From: Chitinophaga pinensis DSM 2588
GTDB taxonomy: Bacteria > Bacteroidota > Bacteroidia > Chitinophagales > Chitinophagaceae
Direction: 5' to 3'
Assembly: GCF_000024005.1 (NCBI RefSeq)
Contig: NC_013132.1
Coordinates: 1,178,001 to 1,242,000 of the forward strand
DNA length: 64,000 nt
Numbering within the stretch: the stretch's first letter is position 1; every line of letters begins with the position of its first letter. A program made the translations under genes and the position numbers. Shown here piece by piece: positions 43,328 through 51,597 of the stretch. The notes below the pieces were generated by a model that did not search any database, had not been told where the DNA came from, and saw only the letters and a list, made by a program, of their open reading frames with translations.

Positions 43328-43335
43328 TATATTTG
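43328..43335 (+). promoter_or_regulatory. -7 box of tatC
   Basis: TATATTTG, an exact match, 41 bases before the chosen tatC start. TTTG at 43310-43313 is only 14 bases upstream, too close for a good -33. Confidence 0.45.
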
Positions 43336-43376
43336 TGCTCCTTAGCATAAAATCAATCACAGTCCGACTAACTGAT

Positions 43377-44228
43377 ATGTTCAAGAAAATTTTTTCGAAT
43401 AACGAGGAAAAGGCAGAGATGTCTTTCTTTGACCACCTGGAAGACCTGCGCTGGCATATAGTGCGTTCGATCATTGCGCTGATAGTGGTGAGCATCTTCG
43501 GCTTTGTTTACACAAAGGAGATACTGGATGATGTTATCTTTGGACCCACCAATCCAACTTTCCCTTCTTATGTGGCTTTATGTAAGCTGGGTAACCTGGT
43601 TGGCCTGGGTGATAAACTTTGTATCACGCCGGTGCCTATTGTGTTTCAGAACCATATCCTGGTAGGACAGGTAATGTTGCAGTTCAAACTGGCATTTATA
43701 TTTGGTCTGGTAGTGGCCTTCCCTTATATCTTCTGGGAATTCTGGAGCTTTATCAAGCCGGCACTGAAAGAACGTGAGCTGAAAGGTGCGCGTGGAGTGA
43801 TCTTCTGGGTATCTTTCCAGTTTTTCATGGGTATCGCTTTCAGTTATTTCCTGATGGCGCCGTTCACGATCAACTTCCTGGCAGGTTATACCGTTACGGA
43901 CAGGGCTGTTAACCAGTTCTTCATAGACGACTATTTCGGATTGATGTCACAGATTGTACTGGGTATGGGTATTCTGTTTGAATTGCCTGTACTGGTATTC
44001 TTCCTGACGAAGATCGGCTTTATCACACCGACGTTCCTTCGTACTTACCGCAGGCACGCGATTGTTGTGATACTGGTGCTGGCAGCGGTGATCACTCCTC
44101 CGGATGTAATTGACCAGCTGATTGTATTTACACCATTGTATCTTTTGTACGAAATTAGCATATACATTTCGGGCAGAGCGTTGAAAGGAATGGAGCAGGC
44201 AGAGAAAGAAGCAGAAGAATGGTCTTGA
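43377..44228 (+). CDS. tatC: Sec-independent protein translocase TatC (283 aa)
   Basis: I chose ATG 43377 (MFKKIFSNNEEKAEMSFFDHLEDLRWHIVRSI), preceded by a -7 box at 43328-43335. SFFDHLEDLRWH is the TatC N-terminal signature recognising twin-arginine signals. Six membrane helices follow with FWEFWSFIKPAL and TPPDVIDQLI landmarks. There is a long first periplasmic loop (LCKLGNLVGLGDKLCITPVPI), as in Bacteroidetes. No tatA is adjacent. Followed by a strong terminator, so it is a single-gene unit. Confidence 0.94.
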   Translation: MFKKIFSNNEEKAEMSFFDHLEDLRWHIVRSIIALIVVSIFGFVYTKEILDDVIFGPTNPTFPSYVALCKLGNLVGLGDKLCITPVPIVFQNHILVGQVMLQFKLAFIFGLVVAFPYIFWEFWSFIKPALKERELKGARGVIFWVSFQFFMGIAFSYFLMAPFTINFLAGYTVTDRAVNQFFIDDYFGLMSQIVLGMGILFELPVLVFFLTKIGFITPTFLRTYRRHAIVVILVLAAVITPPDVIDQLIVFTPLYLLYEISIYISGRALKGMEQAEKEAEEWS

Positions 44229-44254
44229 TCTGACGCTGATAAAATTTAAAACAG

Positions 44255-44293
44255 ACGCGGAATGTCCTTTGTTATAAACAGGATATTCCGCGT
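44255..44293 (+). terminator. tatC terminator
   Basis: ACGCGGAATGTCCT (44255-44268) pairs with AGGATATTCCGCGT (44280-44293) with one wobble, loop of 11. Confidence 0.8.
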
Positions 44294-44332
44294 TGTGCTT
44301 TCTGTAACTTTCACTTTTTAAATTTTTGTTTT

Positions 44333-44794
44333 ATGGCATCACAACCACTATTTAATCTTACGCTGCCGGTAGCTATTGGCGCTGATCATGCGGGATTTGA
44401 ATATAAGGAAGAGATTATTTCTTACCTGGAGGGAAAAGGGCTGAAGGTAAAGGACGCAGGTGCTCATTCAAAAGACCCGGCTGATTATCCTGATTTTGCG
44501 CATCCGGTAGCTACGCTGGTAGAGCGGGAGCAGGCTGCGTTTGGTATACTGGTATGTGGTAGTGGTAATGGCGTGGCTATTACGGCTAACAAACACCAGG
44601 GTATACGTGCTGCTATCTGCTGGGGAGAAGAGTTGTCGCGCCTGGCACGTTCTCACAATAACGCCAATGTACTGTGCATCCCTGCGCGGTTTGTAGATGA
44701 TGCCGTTGCCAAGCAGATCGTAGATGTATTCATTGACACGCCATTTGAAGGCGGCCGTCATGAAAACAGGGTCAGAAAGATCGCCTGTTTATAG
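44333..44794 (+). CDS. rpiB: ribose 5-phosphate isomerase B (153 aa)
   Basis: VAIGADHAGFEYKEEIISYLEGKGLKVKDAG and CGSGNGVAITANKHQGIRAAIC with the active-site region, then RSHNNANVLCIPARFV, are the RpiB/LacAB signature. It interconverts ribose 5-phosphate and ribulose 5-phosphate in the non-oxidative pentose phosphate pathway. Length is normal. It is flanked by terminators on both sides and so is monocistronic. Confidence 0.94.
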   Translation: MASQPLFNLTLPVAIGADHAGFEYKEEIISYLEGKGLKVKDAGAHSKDPADYPDFAHPVATLVEREQAAFGILVCGSGNGVAITANKHQGIRAAICWGEELSRLARSHNNANVLCIPARFVDDAVAKQIVDVFIDTPFEGGRHENRVRKIACL

Positions 44795-44820
44795 GTTTTA
44801 CACCGCTCATCTTTCATAAT

Positions 44821-44869
44821 AATAAACGCTGATTTTCCCGGTTTAAGCCGGTGATAATCAGCGTTTATT
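44821..44869 (+). terminator. rpiB terminator
   Basis: AATAAACGCTGATT (44821-44834) pairs perfectly with AATCAGCGTTTATT (44856-44869); a second inner stem CCGG...CCGG sits in the loop. Confidence 0.85.
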
Positions 44870-45522
44870 ATTTATATGTTATACCACCCTGTTTTTTTGG
44901 TAAATACAATTGCTTTCGTTAAATTGTGTTAAGAGTCAGTCAGTTGAATGTTAGTTCGTATTGTATTTAGCCTATTCAGATGTGTGTGTTGTAGTATTTG
45001 ATGTACCCAAAGAAAATAGAAAAACTAAGAGAACACTAATTGCACGTTTAACCGTCAGATACTGAAACAACGGGAATAGAAAACAATCGTCGAGAATAAG
45101 AAAACAAACAAGTTAAAGGACCATAAGAAAAAGTTACGAACAGTACCCCAGTACGCTTAACCAAAAAGTACAATCATGGAAACACCTCACATCATAAGGT
45201 GGAATCGTCAGGGCTTTTCAGGAAAGTCAGGAGTGGGTTATGTCCGGCAACGATCGTGAGAAGTATATTGTCTTTGTAAATATCCGGAAAGAGAATGTGT
45301 ATGTGTACTTCTGTTTGAGAAAGCAGCCTTTAAGCTTTGCATCCCCAGTATCATTCGAATGTTCATTCTACGTGAAGACTAACTGACTAACTAACGTAAC
45401 CATTTTAAGTAACTAATACCCTTACATATGATAATCAACATTTACATAAACGACTGTTTCCCTTAAAGCAGGTTTATTCAGCTGAATCAACAATTATTTC
45501 AGATGCTTAAACGATCACCATT
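44870..45522. other. 653-bp non-coding region upstream of the ECF sigma gene
   Basis: No convincing gene. Two short overlapping frames start at 45176 (27 codons) and 45240 (48 codons), but neither has a promoter box or recognisable family; I do not call them. No exact -7 box was found, which fits an ECF gene controlled by its own or another sigma factor. Confidence 0.4.
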
Positions 45523-46023
45523 ATGTCATCCTCAGATTTCAATACGTTGTTACTGGGAAATGCGGATTTTCTCAGACCGTATGCGGTTACCTTAACGAAA
45601 GATTCAGAATCAGCGAAAGACCTTTACCAGGAAACGCTTTTCCGCGCACTGGCCAACCGTGACAAGTATCTTGCCGGTACCAATATCAGGGCATGGTTGT
45701 ATACCATTATGCGTAATATCTTCATCAACAACTATCGTCGGGGCAACAGGCAGTTCCGTCTGCTCGACAATTCCGCCGGAGAATTCTTATTACACCAACA
45801 ACAACCCAGCATCGGCAATGCCGCAGAAACCAACCTGCGTATAAAAGATGTTCATATGGCCGTGTATAATCTGCCCGTGATATTTAAACAACCTTTCATG
45901 CTTTATTTTGAAGGGTATAAATATTACGAAATAGCCGCCATGCTGAACGAGCCTTTGGGTACGGTGAAAAGCCGGATCCATTTCGCGCGTAAAATGCTGA
46001 AGTCCCGTATAGCAAGATATTAA
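45523..46023 (+). CDS. ECF-type RNA polymerase sigma factor (166 aa)
   Basis: Region 2 (LRPYAVTLTKDSESAKDLYQETLFRALANRDKYLAGTNIRAWLYTIMRNIFINNYRR) and region 4 (YNLPVIFKQPFMLYFEGYKYYEIAAMLNEPLGTVKSRIHFARKML) are complete; region 3 is absent, as expected for group 4 sigma factors. There is no adjacent anti-sigma gene, so regulation may be transcriptional or by an unlinked factor. It lies upstream of uvrD, with two overlapping hairpins in between. Confidence 0.93.
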   Translation: MSSSDFNTLLLGNADFLRPYAVTLTKDSESAKDLYQETLFRALANRDKYLAGTNIRAWLYTIMRNIFINNYRRGNRQFRLLDNSAGEFLLHQQQPSIGNAAETNLRIKDVHMAVYNLPVIFKQPFMLYFEGYKYYEIAAMLNEPLGTVKSRIHFARKMLKSRIARY

Positions 46024-46026
46024 TAC

Positions 46027-46067
46027 CCCCTTTTGAAAAGGGGAGAGGGATTTCCTTTTCTCCCTTT
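46027..46067 (+). terminator. two overlapping hairpins after the ECF gene
   Basis: CCCCTTTT/AAAAGGGG (46027-46034/46036-46043) and GGGAGA/TCTCCC (46041-46046/46059-46064, then TTTC) share the GGGG bases and cannot both form. The second has the T-tract and is the likelier terminator. Confidence 0.5.
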
Positions 46068-46152
46068 CTTCATTCTTTCGTACTTTTATGCCTTCCCTTT
46101 TAAATATTCAAACATCATTTCCTGATGCAAATCAGGGATTTTTATAAAGAGA

Positions 46153-48504
46153 ATGAAGGCAAATTATTTAGATGAACTGAACGAGCAGCAACGGCTGGCA
46201 GTAGCGCACATTAATGGTCCGCTAATGATCGTGGCAGGCGCCGGCTCCGGTAAAACGAAAGTGTTGACCACCCGTATCGCTCACCTCATGCGTAACGGGG
46301 TAGACGCGTTTAATATCCTTTCGCTGACATTTACAAATAAGGCAGCCCGTGAAATGAAGGAACGTGTGGAAAAGATCCTCGGCGGTACAGAAGCACGTAA
46401 CCTCTACATCGGCACCTTCCACTCCGTGTTTGCCAGACTGCTCAGAGCAGAAGCACACCGGCTCGGTTACCCCAACGACTTTACCATCTACGATTCTGAC
46501 GATGCGAAAAGTGTGCTTAAAACCATCATAAACGAGCAGAATCTGGACGATAAGCACTACAAGCCTAATTTGGTATATAACCGCATTTCTGCGGCTAAAA
46601 ACAGCCTTATGGGCCCTGAAGAGTATCAGCATGACTATGCGGTACAGCAGGAAGATATGCGCGCTAACAGGCCGATGACCGGTAAGCTGTACGATATGTA
46701 CGCCAAACGCTGTTTTAAGAACGGCGCCATGGACTTTGACGACCTGCTCTTCAAAATGTACCAGCTGCTGAAAAGCTTCCCGGAAGTACTGCACAAATAC
46801 CAGCATAAGTTCAAATATATCATGATCGATGAGTACCAGGATACCAACCCGGCTCAGTACGAGATCATCAAACTACTGGGCGCTGCGCATGAAAACATCT
46901 GCGTGGTAGGTGACGATGCACAGAGTATCTATTCCTTCCGCGGTGCCACCATACAGAACATCCTCCAGTTTGAAAAAGACTATGATGATGCGAAAGTGGT
47001 AAAACTGGAGCAGAACTACCGTTCTACCAAGTCCATCCTTAACGTAGCCAACGAGGTGATTGCGAATAATAAGGGACAGATCGAAAAGAACCTCTGGACA
47101 GATAACGCAGACGGTGAAAAGATCAAGCTGGTACGTACCATGACGGATAATGAGGAAGGTAAGTTCGTAGCAGATACCATTGCAGAGCAAAAGCTCCGCA
47201 ATCACTACGCCAACAGAGACTTCGCCATCCTCTACCGCACGAACGCGCAAAGCCGTGCATTTGAGGAAAACCTGCGCCGTAAGGCCATCCCTTACCGCAT
47301 CTTCGGTGGCTTGTCCTTCTATCAGCGTAAAGAAATCAAAGACTTTATCGCTTACCTGCGCATTGTGACCAATCCACAGGAAGAAGAAAGCCTGAAACGT
47401 ATCATCAACTATCCTGTACGCGGCATTGGTAAAACAACCGTTGATAAATGCTCCGTGATTGCCAATGACCAGAATATCACTTTCTGGAATGTACTGGAAA
47501 GAGCGCGTGAATTCGGATTCAAGAGCGGTACACTGGAAGCGATCGAAGGGTTTGTGATCATGATCCGCAGTTTCCAGGCAATGCTGGGTAAACATAATGC
47601 TTACGACATTGCTTTACAGGTGGGTAAATCTACCAATCTCGTAAAGGAACTGTTCAACGATAAAACAACAGAGGGCCTGGCCCGCTACGAAAATATCCAG
47701 GAGTTGCTGAACTCCATCAAGGAATTCACCGAAACGCCTACGGAAGACGGTGAACTGCTGGAAGCAGAAAAATCCCTGGGTAGCTATCTGCAGCAGATCA
47801 CATTGCTGACAGATGCCGATAAAGGCAACGATGAAGACAGTGATGTGGTGAAACTGATGACCATCCACGCGGCAAAAGGACTGGAATTCCCGGTAGTATT
47901 CTCCGTAGGACTGGAGGAAAACCTCTTCCCAAGTGGTCTTTCCATCAATTCAAGAGAAGAACTGGAGGAAGAGCGCCGTTTGTTCTATGTGGTGATCACC
48001 CGTGCGAAATCCCGTCTGTTCCTGACATACGCCAACAGCCGTTATCGCTTCGGACAGCTGGTGAATAATGAATCCAGCCGTTTCCTGGAAGAGATGCCGG
48101 AAAAATACATTGACCGCAGCTATGCAGGCGGCAGTGGTGTAAACCGTAGTCCGATTAACAACGGCGGCGGTCTATGGGGTAATAGCGGAGGAGGCAACAT
48201 GTTTGACCGTATGCAGAAGAAAACGCCGCAGTCCAGTCAGCAACCTGCTGGTCCGCGTCCGGCGCCAAAACCGATGCAGACGGCGATGCCAAGCACACAC
48301 GTTCCTTCTCCTAACTTCACACCGGACGATCCGGCTACCATGGAAGCCGGTATGGAAGTCGAGCACCAGAAATTCGGTTTCGGTACCATTACCACGATGG
48401 ACGGCCCCATGAATAACCGGGTGGCTACCGTCAACTTCCCGAAAGCAGGCGGTGAAAAGAAGATCATGCTGAACTACGCCCGCCTGATGATCGTAAAAAA
48501 ATAA
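46153..48504 (+). CDS. UvrD/PcrA-type ATP-dependent DNA helicase (783 aa)
   Basis: Superfamily 1A helicase with all motifs: Q motif and Walker A (LNEQQRLAVAH, AGAGSGKTKVLTTR), motif Ia LTFTNKAAREMKERV, motif II DEYQDTNPAQ, motif III GDDAQSIYSFRGA, motif IV YRSTKSIL, motif V LMTIHAAKGLEFPVVF and motif VI EERRLFYVVITRAK. A low-complexity Gly/Asn/Pro linker (about 655-720) leads to the C-terminal UvrD-type tudor-like domain (GMEVEHQKFGFGTITTMDG) that binds RNA polymerase in PcrA. Functions in repair and replication restart. Followed by its own terminator and recX. Confidence 0.93.
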   Translation: MKANYLDELNEQQRLAVAHINGPLMIVAGAGSGKTKVLTTRIAHLMRNGVDAFNILSLTFTNKAAREMKERVEKILGGTEARNLYIGTFHSVFARLLRAEAHRLGYPNDFTIYDSDDAKSVLKTIINEQNLDDKHYKPNLVYNRISAAKNSLMGPEEYQHDYAVQQEDMRANRPMTGKLYDMYAKRCFKNGAMDFDDLLFKMYQLLKSFPEVLHKYQHKFKYIMIDEYQDTNPAQYEIIKLLGAAHENICVVGDDAQSIYSFRGATIQNILQFEKDYDDAKVVKLEQNYRSTKSILNVANEVIANNKGQIEKNLWTDNADGEKIKLVRTMTDNEEGKFVADTIAEQKLRNHYANRDFAILYRTNAQSRAFEENLRRKAIPYRIFGGLSFYQRKEIKDFIAYLRIVTNPQEEESLKRIINYPVRGIGKTTVDKCSVIANDQNITFWNVLERAREFGFKSGTLEAIEGFVIMIRSFQAMLGKHNAYDIALQVGKSTNLVKELFNDKTTEGLARYENIQELLNSIKEFTETPTEDGELLEAEKSLGSYLQQITLLTDADKGNDEDSDVVKLMTIHAAKGLEFPVVFSVGLEENLFPSGLSINSREELEEERRLFYVVITRAKSRLFLTYANSRYRFGQLVNNESSRFLEEMPEKYIDRSYAGGSGVNRSPINNGGGLWGNSGGGNMFDRMQKKTPQSSQQPAGPRPAPKPMQTAMPSTHVPSPNFTPDDPATMEAGMEVEHQKFGFGTITTMDGPMNNRVATVNFPKAGGEKKIMLNYARLMIVKK

Positions 48505-48519
48505 CTGCACTTATAACTG

Positions 48520-48559
48520 ACTGCAAGAGAAGGGGGATAACCCATCTCTTGCAGTTTTT
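48520..48559 (+). terminator. terminator after the helicase gene
   Basis: ACTGCAAGAGA (48520-48530) pairs with TCTCTTGCAGT (48545-48555) with a 14-base loop, then TTTTC. Confidence 0.85.
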
Positions 48560-48570
48560 CTTTATACAGA

Positions 48571-49032
48571 ATGATAGCTTCCGCGATACTGAAACTGCGT
48601 CACTATTGTGCCTACCAGGAACGTTGCCATAGTGAGGTGAAAAGCAAATGTTTTGAGCTGGGATTAAGAGGCGAGGAGGTAGACGAGGCGATTGCCGCCC
48701 TGATCTCCGACAACTTCCTGAACGAGGAACGTTTTGCCAAAGCGTTTGCAGGCGGAAAATTCCGTCTGAAACAATGGGGACGTAAGAAGATACAGATGGA
48801 GCTGAAACAGCGGCAGGTATCGGCTTATTGTATTAAAAAGGGGATGGAAGAGATCGACGCAGAGGACTATGACAAAACCCTGTATACCCTGGCGGAGAAG
48901 AAATATGCCTCCCTGAAGGGAGAGCAGTACCTCAAAAGGAAGTACAAAACCATGCAATATCTCCTGCAAAAAGGGTACGAACCAGAATTTATACAGGACG
49001 TCATTGAACAAATCGCAAAAGGAGGGGATTAG
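48571..49032 (+). CDS. recX: regulatory protein RecX (153 aa)
   Basis: Three-helix repeat protein: RHYCAYQERCHSEVKSKCFELGLRGEEVDEAIAALISDNFLNEERFAKAFAGGKFRLKQWGRKKIQMELKQRQVS has the RecX landmarks (FLNEERFAKAF and KWGRxKIxxELK). It modulates RecA filaments. recA is not adjacent. The gene ends shortly before an AATTAAGAATTA repeat pair. Confidence 0.9.
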   Translation: MIASAILKLRHYCAYQERCHSEVKSKCFELGLRGEEVDEAIAALISDNFLNEERFAKAFAGGKFRLKQWGRKKIQMELKQRQVSAYCIKKGMEEIDAEDYDKTLYTLAEKKYASLKGEQYLKRKYKTMQYLLQKGYEPEFIQDVIEQIAKGGD

Positions 49033-49100
49033 TTAGCGGATAATTTTCATACTTTTTAAACGAAGTCATCGTAATTTGCAAATCATAATTTGCAAATTTT

Positions 49101-49219
49101 AATTAGGAATTAAAGAATTAAGAATTAAGAATTGTGCAGGAATTGCCGTGTATTCTTCTGAAAATTAATCCAAACTGATGGTTCCTAATTTTTACTTCTT
49201 AATTGTTAATTCTTAATTG
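49101..49219. repeat. inverted pair of AATTAAGAATTA units
   Basis: The left arm (49101-49133) carries AATTAGGAATTAAAGAATTA and repeats of AAGAATT; the right arm (49182-49219) carries the complementary TTCCTAATT and TTCTTAATTGTTAATTCTTA. They enclose about 48 bases. Same family as 19046-19122, 27581-27790 and 53270-53300. The right arm runs to the start of the nitrilase gene. Confidence 0.65.
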
Positions 49220-49222
49220 ACT

Positions 49223-50017
49223 ATGTCAGATCTGAAAGTAACGCTCATACAGACTAACCTGAACTGGGAAAATATTGACGAGAATCTTCGCATGTTCGAC
49301 GAAAAGGTCGATTCGATCAAGGAAAGAACCGAAGTAGTGGTGCTGCCGGAAATGTTCAGCACGGGCTTTAGTATGGCGCCTGAAAGACTGGCACAAAAAA
49401 TGGACGGTTCTGCTGTGCAATGGATGAAGAAGAAGGCTGCCGAAAAGAACATTATTCTGACCGGAAGTCTGATCATTGAAGAGGATGGCCAATACTGGAA
49501 CCGCCTGATCTGGATGCAGCCTAACGGTGTTTTCGGTACTTACAATAAACGTCACCTGTTTGGTTTCGGTGGTGAGCATGAGCACTACCAGGCGGGCGAT
49601 AAACGCCTGATCGCCTCCGTAAAAGGATGGAAAGTGTGCCTGACGGTATGTTATGACCTGCGTTTCCCCGTGTGGTCCAGGAATGCGATTTCACCTGAAA
49701 CCGGCGAACCTGCATACGATGTGCTGATCAATGTGGCTAACTGGCCTGAGCGCAGAAGTACGCCATGGAAAGCACTGATCCATGCACGTGCTATTGAAAA
49801 TCAATGTTATACGATTGGTGTGAACAGGGTAGGTAACGACGGTAATAACATCTATCACAGTGGTGATTCCAGCCTGATCGACCCACTGGGTGAGATCATC
49901 TATCAGAAATCACACGATGAGGATATCTTTACCACTACACTTGAACGCTCCCGCCTGGAAGAAGTGAGAAGTAAATTTCCTTTCCTGAAGGATGCAGATA
50001 AATTCCAGGTTTTTTAA
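49223..50017 (+). CDS. carbon-nitrogen hydrolase, Nit2/omega-amidase-like (264 aa)
   Basis: I chose ATG 49223 (MSDLKVTLIQTNLNWENI); the frame opens with a TTG two codons earlier. The nitrilase-fold catalytic triad is visible: Glu in VVLPEMFSTGF, Lys in YNKRHLFGFGGE, Cys in CLTVCYDLRFP. The LFGFGGEHEHYQAG stretch is typical of the YafV/Nit2 omega-amidase branch, which hydrolyses 2-oxoglutaramate and related amides in repair of the methionine salvage or glutamine transaminase pathway. It overlaps the next gene by 1 base (TAATG), so the two are co-translated. Confidence 0.88.
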   Translation: MSDLKVTLIQTNLNWENIDENLRMFDEKVDSIKERTEVVVLPEMFSTGFSMAPERLAQKMDGSAVQWMKKKAAEKNIILTGSLIIEEDGQYWNRLIWMQPNGVFGTYNKRHLFGFGGEHEHYQAGDKRLIASVKGWKVCLTVCYDLRFPVWSRNAISPETGEPAYDVLINVANWPERRSTPWKALIHARAIENQCYTIGVNRVGNDGNNIYHSGDSSLIDPLGEIIYQKSHDEDIFTTTLERSRLEEVRSKFPFLKDADKFQVF

Positions 50018-50400
50018 TGTTAAAAGGTCTACACCATATAGCAATCATTTGCTCTGATTATGAAAAGAGCAAGCGTTTTTATACAGAAGTACTCGGTCTC
50101 AGGATCATCCGCGAAGTATACCGGCTGGAACGCCGGTCATACAAGCTGGACCTGGCATTAAACGAGTATTATGTGATTGAATTGTTTTCCTTTCCGGATC
50201 CGCCGCAAAGAGTCAGCGGACCGGAAGCAGCAGGATTAAGGCACCTGGCTTTCGCTGTAGATAACCTGGAAAAGGCGATAGCGCATCTTCAAACGTACAA
50301 TGTCACTCCCGAGCCTGTACGTACCGATCCCTACACTGGCAGACGGTTTACCTTTTTTACCGACCCTGACGGCTTACCTCTGGAATTATATGAAGCGTAA
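50017..50400 (+). CDS. VOC-family (glyoxalase-like) protein, YaeR/SMU1112c type (127 aa)
   Basis: Two beta-alpha-beta-beta-beta modules: LKGLHHIAIICSDYEKSKRFYTEVLGLRII with the first metal-ligand His, VIELFSFP with a Glu, LRHLAFAVDNLEKAI with the second His, and LPLELYEA with a C-terminal Glu. The metal-binding set fits the YaeR branch of the vicinal oxygen chelate superfamily; the substrate is unknown. Its start overlaps the stop of the nitrilase gene by 1 base, and nagA follows after a structured 69-base gap. Confidence 0.9.
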   Translation: MLKGLHHIAIICSDYEKSKRFYTEVLGLRIIREVYRLERRSYKLDLALNEYYVIELFSFPDPPQRVSGPEAAGLRHLAFAVDNLEKAIAHLQTYNVTPEPVRTDPYTGRRFTFFTDPDGLPLELYEA

Positions 50401-50403
50401 CCG

Positions 50404-50471
50404 ACAGTCATAAGCATGCCAGCTGGTATTGACTATGACTGTTATCTATAGATAATTAAAACATAGTCAAT
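50404..50471 (+). promoter_or_regulatory. two mutually exclusive hairpins over the nagA start codon
   Basis: Hairpin A: ACAGTCATA (50404-50412) with TATGACTGT (50434-50442), 9 perfect pairs and a 21-base loop. Hairpin B: ATTGACTATG (50428-50437) with CATAGTCAAT (50462-50471), 10 perfect pairs; its 3' arm contains the A and T of the nagA ATG (50470-50472), and its loop contains the palindrome TTATCTATAGATAA (50442-50455). Bases 50434-50437 are used by both, so A and B exclude each other. This is the layout of a translational on/off switch; no ligand-binding fold that I know is recognised. Confidence 0.55.
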
Positions 50472-51576
50472 GCTTAGGGCTTACATCAACACCCGGATCT
50501 TCACAGGAGACTTATGGCTGGACGGCTATGCCGTACTCACAGAAAATGGCCGCATTCAGCATGTACTGCCACAGGCGCAGGTACCTGAAGCCGCCGAACT
50601 GACCGATCTGAAAGGCGATATTCTGGCCCCCGCATTTATTGATCTCCAGATTTACGGAGGTAACGGTAAGCTGTTTCCTTTAACGCCTGATACAGCCACT
50701 TTAAAGGCCACTTATGAATATTGTCAGTCAGGCGGCGCTGCGTATTTCATGCCTACCATTCCTACCCACTCTTCCGAAGTGATCAGCAAATCCATAGAAG
50801 CCGTGCGCCAATACTGGCAGGAAGGTGGCCAGGGAGTACTGGGATTACACCTGGAAGGGCCATTTATCAATGCCGAAAAGAAAGGGGCACACCTTCCGCA
50901 ATATATCAAACGTCCTACCGCAGCCGACATTGATCAGTTGCTGAAGCAAGGTGAAGGCATCATTAAAATGATGACACTGGCTCCCGAATGTATGGACGCT
51001 GAGCTGGTTAAGCGATTGCAGGATGCCGGGATACTGATATCCGCCGGTCATAGCAATGCAGATTATATGACCGCTTACCAGTCATTTGACAACGGTATTA
51101 CGACTACCACACACCTATTCAATGCCATGTCTCCTTTCCAGCATCGTGCTCCTGGTCTGGTAGGGGCTATCTATGATCATCCCAGCGTACACGCCAGTAT
51201 TGTACCTGATGGTATACATGTAGATTTTGCCGCTTTGCGGATCAGCAAGAAGATCATGGGAGAAAGGCTCTTCCTGATCACAGATGCTGTTGTGGCTACC
51301 AATGAAGGTGATTATATCTATGTGGAAGAAACAGATCGTTATAATAACGCACAGGGGGTATTGGCCGGTTCGAAGCTGACCATGCACAAAGGGGTGCTGA
51401 ACTGTATTAAAGCCGCCTGTATACTACCGGAAGAGGCTTTACGTATGGCCTCTTTATACCCGGCTACAGTAGCAGGACGTGCAGATCAACTGGGTAAAAT
51501 AGCGCCTGGATATACGTCCGCTATGGTTGTGCTGGATACGAACTGGGACTTCAAACAGTTAATTGGGTTATCTTAG
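50470..51576 (+). CDS. nagA: N-acetylglucosamine-6-phosphate deacetylase (368 aa)
   Basis: Amidohydrolase (beta/alpha)8 barrel: GDILAPAFIDLQIYGGNGKLF, HLEGPFINAEKKGAH with the metal Glu, SAGHSNADYMTAYQSFDNGITTTTHLFNAMSPFQHRAPGL with two His ligands, and LITDAVVATNEGDY with the catalytic Asp. Converts GlcNAc-6-P to GlcN-6-P and acetate in chitin or peptidoglycan amino-sugar catabolism and recycling. Its start codon lies within a hairpin arm (see 50404-50471). No nagB or transporter is adjacent; the neighbours are a VOC protein and a GT39-like enzyme. Confidence 0.93.
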   Translation: MLRAYINTRIFTGDLWLDGYAVLTENGRIQHVLPQAQVPEAAELTDLKGDILAPAFIDLQIYGGNGKLFPLTPDTATLKATYEYCQSGGAAYFMPTIPTHSSEVISKSIEAVRQYWQEGGQGVLGLHLEGPFINAEKKGAHLPQYIKRPTAADIDQLLKQGEGIIKMMTLAPECMDAELVKRLQDAGILISAGHSNADYMTAYQSFDNGITTTTHLFNAMSPFQHRAPGLVGAIYDHPSVHASIVPDGIHVDFAALRISKKIMGERLFLITDAVVATNEGDYIYVEETDRYNNAQGVLAGSKLTMHKGVLNCIKAACILPEEALRMASLYPATVAGRADQLGKIAPGYTSAMVVLDTNWDFKQLIGLS

Positions 51577-51597
51577 CGGTTTCAACCTGTAATACAC

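Larger units (their letters stand above)
42616..43376. other. 761-bp region between gldE-like and tatC genes with several promoter boxes
   Basis: Exact -7 boxes occur at 42756-42763 (TATATTTG), 42852-42859 (TACATTTG), 42947-42954 (TATTTTTG) and 43328-43335 (TATATTTG). A small hairpin TTAGCA/TGCTAA lies near 42793, and a terminator-like hairpin at 43086-43123. The 70-codon frame at 43014-43226 runs through that terminator, so I do not call it. The tatC promoter should be the last box. Confidence 0.5.

Noticed and set aside
45240..45386. 48-codon frame upstream of the ECF sigma gene
   Set aside because: No promoter, no homology that I recognise, overlapping alternative short frames; not distinguishable from chance.
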